Position numbers and translations under genes: made by a program
Part shown: positions 25,284 to 32,072 of the stretch, in pieces
How positions within the stretch are numbered: position 1 is the stretch's first letter
How the letters are laid out: every line of letters starts with the position of its first letter
Notes under the pieces: model-generated
What the model saw: the letters and a program-made list of their open reading frames with translations, nothing else
What the model was told of the DNA's origin: nothing
Databases searched by the model: none
From: Longimicrobium sp.
Lineage (GTDB): Bacteria; Gemmatimonadota; Gemmatimonadetes; Longimicrobiales; Longimicrobiaceae
Assembly (NCBI RefSeq): GCF_035474595.1
Contig: NZ_DATIND010000155.1
Span: 1-64,000, forward strand
Length of the DNA: 64,000 bases
Reading direction: 5' to 3'

Positions 25284-25892
25284 TCAGCGCCGGCCGCGGG
25301 TGCGCTCGTACCAGGGCTTGAAGCGCTCCGCCAGGAAGTGGCGCCACACGCCGTCCACCGCCGCGTCCAGCCCCGGCGGCAGCTCGCCCGCGGCGTGGAA
25401 CTCCACCTTCACCACCGTGCTGTCGCCGCGCGCCGCGAAGGTGTACGTGGTGACGGCGCTCACCGCCATCCCCGTGAGCCCCAGCGGTCCCTCGTAGCGC
25501 AGCGTGTTCGGGCGGTCGACCACGGTGACCACCGCGTGGCGCACCGCGTTCCCGCCCAGGCTGTCCGCGACCTCGCAGAAGCACCCGCCCACCCGCGGCT
25601 CCAGGTACATCCGCCGGGGATTGGCGAAGAGGTGATGGTCCCACCACGGGAGCACGTCGCCGGTGATGGCCGCAAAGGCTTTGGCGGGGGTGCCGGGGAC
25701 GGTGACGCTCTGCTCGACGACGAACGCGCCGGCGGGGGTCGGGCGGGGCGACGGCTGCGGTCCCTGCGCGTTCTGCCCCGCGCCCGCGGCGGGAACGAGC
25801 GCCAGCGCCAGCGCGCCGGTGATGGCTGCGGTCCGGATCACGGGAGACGAGGTGCGGGTGGGGAGATGGAGATGAAGGACTTGGTTGAGCAT
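25284..25892 (-). CDS. Exported SRPBCC/AHSA1-like protein
   Basis: A 202-aa protein with an N-terminal signal sequence (about residues 18-40, AITGALALALVPAAGAG) and a START/SRPBCC-type fold: FVVEQSVTVPGTPAKAFAAI, then VLPWWDHHLF, GGCFCEV, LRYEGPLGLTG and a C-terminal amphipathic helix. Such folds bind hydrophobic ligands. An exported copy beside a TetR regulator suggests a role in handling a small hydrophobic compound. If the -35/-10 assignment upstream is right the transcript would start at about the ATG, so leaderless translation or the GTG 17 codons downstream are alternatives. Confidence 0.72.
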   Translation of the reverse strand: MLNQVLHLHLPTRTSSPVIRTAAITGALALALVPAAGAGQNAQGPQPSPRPTPAGAFVVEQSVTVPGTPAKAFAAITGDVLPWWDHHLFANPRRMYLEPRVGGCFCEVADSLGGNAVRHAVVTVVDRPNTLRYEGPLGLTGMAVSAVTTYTFAARGDSTVVKVEFHAAGELPPGLDAAVDGVWRHFLAERFKPWYERTRGRR

Positions 25893-25925
25893 TCAACTCA
25901 TGCTCGCGAGCGGAGACAATGTCAA
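25887..25925 (-). promoter_or_regulatory. Promoter and operator of the SRPBCC-TetR operon
   Basis: TTGACA (25920-25925, minus strand) stands 17 bp from a weak -10 CATGAG (25897-25902). A 6-7-6 inverted repeat GAGCAT-N7-ATGCTC (25887-25905) covers the -10 and start region, as expected for TetR autorepression. Confidence 0.5.
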
Positions 25926-25977
25926 GATTCTTGTTTGCGACAGATGGGTGAGTGCGCTCCGGCAATCTCCACCCCGG

Positions 25978-26131
25978 CGAATAAATTCGCGGGCAACAAC
26001 TGCACAAAGTCCCTGCGGGACTGCGGCCGCGGCATCATCGCGGATCCGAGGGGATGTGGGGGCCACACGAATGTGAAGTCCGCGAAGGCGGACTGCGTGC
26101 CTTTGTAGCCGCGGCTTCAGCCGCATTTTCG
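25978..26131. repeat. Dispersed repeat family B, paired element
   Basis: Begins GGCGAATAAATTCGCGGGC and CAACAACTGCACAAAGTCC, then AAGTCCGCGAAGGCGGACT, TTTGTAGCCGCGGCTTCAG and CCGCATTTTCGC. Related copies are at 31599-31832 and 53810-53990. Confidence 0.8.
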
Positions 26132-26172
26132 CGCACCCGAACCATCGGATCGCGCGATCGACGCACAAGAAA

Positions 26173-26200
26173 GCCCCGGCCGGGCGAACCCGGCCGGGGC
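26173..26200 (-). terminator. Terminator of the Met/Asp-rich protein gene
   Basis: A 12-bp GC stem (26173-26184 with 26189-26200), CGAA loop, followed on the minus strand by TTTCTTG. A canonical intrinsic terminator. Confidence 0.85.
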
Positions 26201-26222
26201 AGTCTCACGGCTGGGCGGAGGT

Positions 26223-26813
26223 TTACCAGTCGCGAGCCGTGGTGGTGCCGGTGCCGCGGTCGCTCCCGTCGATGGGGCGCTCGCGGTCGGTGCCCTGGCC
26301 GGTGTCGCGCGACGAGCCCTCCATGGTGTCGCGCGTGCCCTCGACGTCGGCCGGGCGGTCGTAGCCGTAGCCGCCCTCGCGGCCGCTGGACCGCATCTGG
26401 GCGTCGTTCGCGTTCGTGTTCCCGGCGCCCAGGCTGTCCGACGGCGTGCCCATGTCGCCCTGCATCCCCGCCGCGCCCTGCATGCTCTCGCGGTCGGACG
26501 ACGACATCCCCTCCATCGCCCCGTCGCCCAGGCTGCGGCTGGAGCTGCCCTCCATGTCGTCGCTGGCCATGCGGCCGTGGCGCGAGCCCTCCATCCCGCC
26601 CATGCCGTCGCGCTCCATCTCGCTGCCGCGCATGGCGTCGCGCTCCTGGCCGTCGCCCTGCATCCCCTCGCGCTCCACCTGGCCGTCGCGCTGCAGGTGG
26701 TCGCGCTCCGAGGGCGAGCCGCTCATCTCCTCGCGCTCGCTGGAGTCGCCGCGCATGGGCGTCTCGTCCATCTCGCGCTCCACCATGCCGGGGTTGCTGT
26801 CGTTGCGGTCCAT
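26223..26813 (-). CDS. Disordered Met/Asp/Glu/Arg/Gly/Ser-rich hydrophilic protein
   Basis: A 196-aa protein of striking low complexity. It has no Cys and almost no bulky hydrophobic residues, with about one residue in ten Met. Short charged steps repeat throughout (SERD, VERE, QERD, MERD, SDRE, TDRER), linked by Gly/Ser/Met. It has no signal peptide or membrane segment, and is probably intrinsically disordered and cytoplasmic. ATG 26813 follows GGGAGG. It stands alone with a strong terminator, so it is expressed as its own unit. Hydrophilin-like stress protection or methionine oxidation buffering are guesses only; no family is recognised. Confidence 0.75.
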   Translation of the reverse strand: MDRNDSNPGMVEREMDETPMRGDSSEREEMSGSPSERDHLQRDGQVEREGMQGDGQERDAMRGSEMERDGMGGMEGSRHGRMASDDMEGSSSRSLGDGAMEGMSSSDRESMQGAAGMQGDMGTPSDSLGAGNTNANDAQMRSSGREGGYGYDRPADVEGTRDTMEGSSRDTGQGTDRERPIDGSDRGTGTTTARDW

Positions 26814-26906
26814 GATCGTCCCTCCCAGTGCGATGCCGCCTGAATTGGCGGTTGCTTGCGGAGAGTGCAAATCGCGTTCCCGCAATGGGTTAGATTCGCA
26901 TCTCCG

Positions 26907-28331
26907 TCACACCAGCCAGCGCACGGCCAGATCCGCGACGCGGCGCGCGAGGCCGCCCGAATACTTCGCGCGGAGGAAGGCGTCGGCGGCGCGCTTCAGT
27001 GATTCGGGGTAGGTGGGGTAGATGTGGATCATCCCCGAAAGGTCCGACAGCTTCAGGCGATGCCGGACGGCGAGGACGGCCTCGTGGATGGTCTCCCCCG
27101 CGCGCGGCCCGACGACGTGCGCGCCGGCGATGCGTCCTTTCGGATCGAGCACGAGCTTGGTGAGCCCCTCCGGCTCGCCGTCGCAGAGGGCGCGGTCCAG
27201 CGAATCGTGCCCGTAGCGGAAGACGCCCGCCTTGTCGCCCCACTCGTCGCGCGCCTCGGCTTCGGTGAGGCCCACGCGGGCGACCTCGGGCTCGGTGTAG
27301 GTGCACCAGGGGACCACGCGGTAGTCCACCTTCCGGCGCAGCGGGAAGAGCGCGTTCGGCGCGGCGATGCGGGCCTGGTAGTCGGCCACGTGGGTGAAGC
27401 GGTACGGCCCGGCCACGTCGCCCGCCGCCCACACGTTGGACGCGGAGGTGCGCAGAGCGGCATCCACCGTCACGCCCTTGTCAGTCGATTCCACGCCGAT
27501 CGCGTCCAGCCCCATCTCCTCCACGTTCGGCTTGCGGCCGGTGGCGACGAGGATCACGGCCGCGCGGATCTCCATCTCCCCCGTCTTCGTACGGATGGTG
27601 ATCACCTTCTGCCCGTCCTCGACGCGCACCGCCGTCGCCCGGGTGCCGAGGTGGAGGGTGATCCCCTCGCGCTCCAGCTGGCGGCGGAGGACGGCGGCGA
27701 TCTCGGGGTCCTCGCGGTGCAGCACCTGCTCCGCCGCGCTGACCACCGTCACGCGCGAGCCCAGCCGCGCGAACGCCTGCGCCATCTCGATTCCGATCGG
27801 CCCCGCGCCGAGGACGAGCATGGATTCCGGGAGCGCGCGGAGATCCCACAGCGTCTCGTGCGTGAGGTATCCCGCCTCCTCCAGTCCGGCGATTTGGGGG
27901 ATGGCGGTGCGCGAGCCGGTCGCCAGGATCCAGCGCTTCGAGCGGATGCGGCGGCCGCCGACCTCGGCTTCCCCGGGGGAGACGAAGCGCGCGCGGCCCT
28001 CGACCACGTCCACGCCCATGCCGCGGAAGCGCTCCGGCGAGTCGTGCGGCTCGATCTGGCGGATGACGGCGTGCACGCGCTCCATCACCCGCCGGAAGTC
28101 GGCGCGGCCGCCGTCCACCTCGATGCCGAAGTCGGCGGCGCGGCGGAGGGTGTGGAGGACGGCGGCGGAGCGGATGATGGCCTTGGACGGCACGCACCCC
28201 GTCCACAGGCACTCGCCGCCGAGCCGGTGCTGCTCCACCAGCGCCGTCCGCGCCCCGATCCCCGCCGAGACCGCCGCCGACACCAGCCCCGCCGTTCCCC
28301 CGCCGATCACCGCCAGGTCGTAACGCTCCAC
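26907..28331 (-). CDS. Pyridine nucleotide-disulfide oxidoreductase (mercuric reductase/RclA-like)
   Basis: A 474-aa class I flavin disulfide reductase. The FAD motif GGGTAGL is at residues 10-16, the redox-active pair is Cys41/Cys46 in GECLWTGCVPSK, the NAD(P)H motif is GAGPIGIEMAQAFARLG, and ATGRKPN and AAGDV follow. The dimerisation domain has PWCTYTEPEVARVG and ends with HIYPTYPESL, holding the His/Glu base pair. There is no MerA N-terminal heavy-metal domain and no C-terminal Cys pair, so true Hg(II) reduction is unlikely; a RclA-like or general disulfide/quinone reductase is favoured. GTG 28331 starts the protein three residues before the FAD strand. Confidence 0.85.
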   Translation of the reverse strand: MERYDLAVIGGGTAGLVSAAVSAGIGARTALVEQHRLGGECLWTGCVPSKAIIRSAAVLHTLRRAADFGIEVDGGRADFRRVMERVHAVIRQIEPHDSPERFRGMGVDVVEGRARFVSPGEAEVGGRRIRSKRWILATGSRTAIPQIAGLEEAGYLTHETLWDLRALPESMLVLGAGPIGIEMAQAFARLGSRVTVVSAAEQVLHREDPEIAAVLRRQLEREGITLHLGTRATAVRVEDGQKVITIRTKTGEMEIRAAVILVATGRKPNVEEMGLDAIGVESTDKGVTVDAALRTSASNVWAAGDVAGPYRFTHVADYQARIAAPNALFPLRRKVDYRVVPWCTYTEPEVARVGLTEAEARDEWGDKAGVFRYGHDSLDRALCDGEPEGLTKLVLDPKGRIAGAHVVGPRAGETIHEAVLAVRHRLKLSDLSGMIHIYPTYPESLKRAADAFLRAKYSGGLARRVADLAVRWLV

Positions 28332-28340
28332 GGGAACCCC

Positions 28341-28374
28341 AGGTGCGAGAGTGCGAAAGTGCGAGAGTGCGTGA
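28341..28374. repeat. Short 7-8-nt repeats with GTGCGA core
   Basis: GTGCGA-GA-GTGCGA-AA-GTGCGA-GA-GTGCGT: four GTGCG steps at 8-nt period in the upstream region of the reductase. Same core as the arrays near 31505 and 39083. Confidence 0.7.
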
Positions 28375-28445
28375 CTCCGCGCGGGGGCGGATATCCCCCG
28401 CGTTACTCCAGCATCCATCCAGCTTTCCGATATCCCGGCTTCGAA

Positions 28446-28520
28446 GAGGCACCTTGCCCGCCTGGCTGGCCCCCTCTCCTCCGCTGCGCGGGAGAAAGGG
28501 GGGAACACAGCGCGGGGGAG
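28446..28520. repeat. Dispersed repeat family C, copy 1
   Basis: Contains GAGGCACCTTGCCCGCCTGG, CTGGCCCCCTC and GCGGGAGAAAGGGGGGAAC. A second copy lies at 39148-39231 and a partial inverted one at about 39806-39831. Confidence 0.8.
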
Positions 28521-28523
28521 GGT

Positions 28524-29048
28524 TCAGCGTTTCACGCGGTAAAGCAGGTACACGCAGCCGCCGCCGATCGCGCGGTTCTCCAGCAGCTCCAGGTCGAGCT
28601 GGCGGCCGAAGGGGCGGAAGAGGGGGATGCCGGAGCCGAGGAGAACCGGGTGAACGTTCGCGCCCACCTCGTCGATCAGGTCGGCCTCGAAGAGCGAGCG
28701 CGCCAGGTCGCCGCCGCCCATCACGCAGATCCCCTTTCCGGGGAGCGACTTCAGCTCGCGCACGAACGGGGCGGCGTCGCCGGTGACGAGCTCCACCCCG
28801 CCGAGGGGCCGCACGGTCATCGTCCGGGAGAAGACGTATCCCTTCACCCCCGGACTGGATCCCGCAGAGCCGTTGGCGACCGCGGCCTCGTACGTCTTCC
28901 GCCCCATCAGCACCGTGTCGACGGTGGCCCAGTACGCGGACATGATGGCGCTCACGTCGTCGCTCCAGCGCAGCCAGTCGACCGCGCCGTCGTCGCGCGC
29001 GATGAAGTGGTCCAGGCTGCAGGCGGCGCCGTAGGTGACGGTGCGCAT
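28524..29048 (-). CDS. Dihydrofolate reductase-like / RibD C-terminal domain protein
   Basis: A 174-aa DHFR-fold protein of the RibD C-terminal family. It starts MRTVTYGAACSLDHFIA, close to the family opening (x-S-L-D-G-F/x-I-A) with the usual Gly replaced by His, and contains VLMGRKTYE, the YVFSRT strand, GKGICVMGGGDLARSL and a late HPVLLGSGIPLF. Such proteins are commonly annotated as dihydrofolate reductase family without proven substrate. ATG 29048 has an excellent ribosome site (CCGGAGG). It probably is transcribed alone; family C repeat separates it from the upstream reductase, which also reads leftwards. Confidence 0.83.
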   Translation of the reverse strand: MRTVTYGAACSLDHFIARDDGAVDWLRWSDDVSAIMSAYWATVDTVLMGRKTYEAAVANGSAGSSPGVKGYVFSRTMTVRPLGGVELVTGDAAPFVRELKSLPGKGICVMGGGDLARSLFEADLIDEVGANVHPVLLGSGIPLFRPFGRQLDLELLENRAIGGGCVYLLYRVKR

Positions 29049-29191
29049 GGAAACCTCCGGGGCTTCTGGGGCCGGCGAAGCGCGCAGCAAACGTGGCACG
29101 GCGGGCGCGCGGGGTGTATCTATATACGCTTCAACGCAGACCGGAGCTACGGCGGACCTCCGTTCGTCCCAACCCAAGCGGGCTCGAAGCG

Positions 29192-31483
29192 ATGGCGGTG
29201 ACCTGGAAGCGGATCGATACGGACCTGTGGCGCGGGCGCGCGGACCGCGCGTGGCGGCGCCTGAAGGAGGCGTGGCGCGACCGCGGCGAGCGCAGGATCG
29301 TGATCGGGCTGGGGCTGGTGAGCCTGGCCAGCTGCACCACCGGCGCGGCGGCCGCGGCGTGGACGCGCGCCTGCAGCGGCACCTGCCCCACCGCCGAGCA
29401 GGTGCAGGACTTCGCGCCGCGGCAGGCCAGCGTGGTGCTGGACGCGCGCGGCGGGCAGCTGGGCTCGTTCTACCGCGAGCGGCGCACGCTGGTGAGCATC
29501 CGCACGCTGCCGCGCTACGTGCCGCTGGCCTTCGTGGCCATCGAGGACGCGCGCTTCTTCCACCACGAGGGGGTGGACCCGGTGCGTGTGCTGGGCGCCA
29601 TCCGCGACAACGTGATCGGCGGGTTCGGCAGCACGGGCGGCAGCACCATCACCATGCAGCTGGCCCGCAACATGTTCCCGCAGCAGCTGCCGCCCAACGA
29701 GAAGAGCGTGCGCCGCAAGCTGGCCGAGGTGCGGCTGGCGCTGGAGATGGAGCGCACGCTCAGCAAGGAGCGCATCCTCGAGCTGTACATCAACCACATC
29801 TACCTGGGCGCCGGCGCGTACGGGGTGGAGGCGGCCGCGCGGACGTACTTCAACAAGCCCGCGTCGCAGCTCTCCATCTCCGAGGCGGCCACCATCGCCG
29901 GCCTCCCGCAGGCGCCCAGCGCGTACAACCCGCGCGAGCACCCCGACCGCGCCCAGCGCCGCCGCGACCGGGTGCTGGAGAAGATGGCCGAGGCGGGCGT
30001 CATCACGTCCGAGCAGGCGGAGCGCGCGAAGGCCGAGCCGCTGGTGCTTCCGCCGCCCAAGGGGGCCATCCGCGCGCCGTACTTCGTGGAGGCGGTGCGC
30101 CGCGAGCTGGAGGCGCGCTTCGGCGAGCTGCTGTACACCGGCGGGCTGAAGATCTACACGGGAATCGACCCCGTGCTGCAGCAGACCGCCGAGCAGGCGC
30201 TGGAGCAGCAGCTGCGCGCGGTGGAGCACGGCGAGTACGGGGGATACAGCCACCCCACCTACGAGAAGTTCACCTCGCAGATCAAGCCGGGCGAGCCGGT
30301 GCGCTTCACCCCGTACCTGCAGGGCGTGGTCGTGGTGATGGACCCGGGGACGGGCGTGGTGCGCGCGCTGGTGGGCGGGCGCGACTTCAGCCAGAGCCAG
30401 TTCAACCGGGCCACGCAGGCGCTGCGGCAGCCGGGGAGCAGCTTCAAGCCGTTCGTGTACGCGGCGGCGCTGGAGCACGGCCGCAGCCCGCAGTACGAGG
30501 TGGCCGACGAGCCCATCTCCATTCCCACCGGCGACGGGACGTACTGGAACCCGAAGAACTACGACGGGCGCTACAGCGGCTACATCCCCATGCGCACGGG
30601 GCTGAAGTTCTCCAAGAACATGGTGGCCATCCGCCTGGGGCGCGAGGTGGGGATCGACGCGGTGCGGAGCATGGCCGCGCGCGCGGGGATCGGCACGCGG
30701 ATCCCCGGATATCCGTCGGTCTACATCGGCTCGGCGGCGGTGTACCCCATCGACCTGATCGCCGCGTACGCCACCTTCGGCAACGGGGGATACCGCGTCC
30801 CCCCGCAGTACGTGGTGAAGGTGCTGGACCACCAGGGGCGCCTCCTCTGGCAGCCGCCGCAGTACCCGGAGCCGACGGTCGATCCTGCTGTCGCCTGGCT
30901 GATGACGGACATGATGCGCGACGTGGTGGACCACGGCACCGGGTACCCGGCGCGCGACCCGGCGGTGGGCGGGCTGAACTACGACATCCCCGCCGCGGGG
31001 AAGACGGGGACCACGAACGACAACACCGACCTGTGGTTCGTGGGCTTCACCCCCGAGCTGCTGGCGGGGGTGTGGATCGGGCTGGACAACCCGCAGACGA
31101 TCGTGGCCGGGGCCACCGGCGGCGTGCTGGCGGTGCCGGTGTGGGCCAAGGTAATGCGGCGCTACTACCTGGGCCGCCCCGCGCCGCAGCCGTGGAAGCG
31201 GCCGGAGTCGGTGGTGGCGCGGCGGATGGCGGGGGGGCGGGTGCTGTCGGCCGACTGCCCGTGGGGCGGGGTGATCGACTACTTCGCGGCGCGGTACGCG
31301 CCGGAGCCCAGCTGCCCGGCGCCGCGCGCCGCCGAGCCGCAGTTCGTGGACCCCACGCCGGAGCTGCCGGGGCGCCCGGTGTTCCCCGGACAGAAGCGCG
31401 TCCCGCGCCCCGAGGACTTCGTGCAGCCGCAGGGCGCCGCGCCCGCGCCGGCGCAGGAGGATGGGAAGCGGAAGCGGCCGTAG
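29192..31483 (+). CDS. Class A penicillin-binding protein (PBP1A-type), first copy
   Basis: A 763-aa bifunctional peptidoglycan synthase. A cytosolic basic segment precedes one membrane anchor (about residues 36-58). The GT51 glycosyltransferase has EDARFFHHEGVDP, GGSTITMQLARN, RKLAEVRLALEMER and ELYINHIYLGAGAYGVEAAA. The transpeptidase has SSFK with catalytic Ser416 and Lys419, SKN in FSKNMVAIRLG, and KTGTTN near residue 604. The tail is Pro-rich and basic, ending KRKRP. It builds and crosslinks peptidoglycan in the periplasm. A second class A PBP follows 590 bp later, separated by repeat arrays, so the two are probably not one transcript. Confidence 0.92.
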   Translation: MAVTWKRIDTDLWRGRADRAWRRLKEAWRDRGERRIVIGLGLVSLASCTTGAAAAAWTRACSGTCPTAEQVQDFAPRQASVVLDARGGQLGSFYRERRTLVSIRTLPRYVPLAFVAIEDARFFHHEGVDPVRVLGAIRDNVIGGFGSTGGSTITMQLARNMFPQQLPPNEKSVRRKLAEVRLALEMERTLSKERILELYINHIYLGAGAYGVEAAARTYFNKPASQLSISEAATIAGLPQAPSAYNPREHPDRAQRRRDRVLEKMAEAGVITSEQAERAKAEPLVLPPPKGAIRAPYFVEAVRRELEARFGELLYTGGLKIYTGIDPVLQQTAEQALEQQLRAVEHGEYGGYSHPTYEKFTSQIKPGEPVRFTPYLQGVVVVMDPGTGVVRALVGGRDFSQSQFNRATQALRQPGSSFKPFVYAAALEHGRSPQYEVADEPISIPTGDGTYWNPKNYDGRYSGYIPMRTGLKFSKNMVAIRLGREVGIDAVRSMAARAGIGTRIPGYPSVYIGSAAVYPIDLIAAYATFGNGGYRVPPQYVVKVLDHQGRLLWQPPQYPEPTVDPAVAWLMTDMMRDVVDHGTGYPARDPAVGGLNYDIPAAGKTGTTNDNTDLWFVGFTPELLAGVWIGLDNPQTIVAGATGGVLAVPVWAKVMRRYYLGRPAPQPWKRPESVVARRMAGGRVLSADCPWGGVIDYFAARYAPEPSCPAPRAAEPQFVDPTPELPGRPVFPGQKRVPRPEDFVQPQGAAPAPAQEDGKRKRP

Positions 31484-31486
31484 CGC

Positions 31487-31567
31487 GGAAGTGCGGAAGT
31501 GCGTGAGTGCTGAGTGCTGAGTGCTGAGTGCTGAGTGCCGAGTGCCGAGTGCCGAGTGCCGAGTGCC
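31487..31567. repeat. Heptanucleotide tandem array (GAGTGCT/GAGTGCC)
   Basis: Four GAGTGCT units then five GAGTGCC units run exactly from 31505 to 31567, preceded by two degenerate GGAAGTGC units. Located just after the first PBP stop. Confidence 0.95.
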
Positions 31568-31598
31568 ACTTCCAGGGGGTGCCGAGGCTGGGGCAAGG

Positions 31599-31832
31599 GC
31601 GAATGAATTCGCGGCAACAACTGCCCAAAGTCCGCCTTCGCGGACTCGCGCTCCAGCATAAGCGCGAGTGCCAGGCTGAGTAGTGGCCGCGGGTAAGACG
31701 AGCCCCGCGCCTCGATCGAGGTGCGGGGCTCGGTGTATGTGTGGCGCGGATGTTCTGGCGCGAAAATGCGAGTGAACTCGCGGCTACAACTGCACACAGT
31801 CCGCCTTCGCGACGCCTTCGCGGACTTCACAT
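31599..31832. repeat. Dispersed repeat family B, two partial copies
   Basis: 31599-31648 has GCGAATGAATTCGCGGC, CAACAACTGCCCAAAGTCC and GCCTTCGCGGACT. 31760-31832 has GCGAAAATGCGAGTGAACTC, GCGGCTACAACTGCACACAG and two GCCTTCGCG blocks. Both are in the same orientation here, with ~110 bp of unrelated DNA between. Confidence 0.75.
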
Positions 31833-31904
31833 CCGTGCTTCCGAGGATTCGTGCGCGTCGAGGGTAATCGTGTGGCCGGATCCACATCCCCCGATAATGC
31901 CCCG

Positions 31905-31988
31905 AGCACTCAGCCCTCAGCCCTCAGCACTCAGCACTCAGCACTCACGCACCCTCGCACTTCCGCACTTCCGCACTTCCGCACTCCT
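31905..31988. repeat. Heptanucleotide/octanucleotide array (GCACTCA, CCGCACTT)
   Basis: GCACTCA and GCCCTCA units alternate, followed by CGCACTTC-type 8-mers. The units are the reverse complement of the array at 31505-31567, about 340 bp away. The rest of 31484-32072 holds family B repeats and no gene. Confidence 0.9.
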
Positions 31989-32072
31989 AATCTTCTCCCT
32001 GTACAGAGCTTACACACTCCGGCACGGAACGCGCACTACAGGTGTTGCACCCTGCGACCCACGAGCAGATCC

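Noticed and set aside
26907-28331. Mercury resistance (merA)
   Set aside because: No N-terminal heavy-metal domain, no C-terminal Cys pair and no mer genes nearby; better described as a general disulfide reductase family member.
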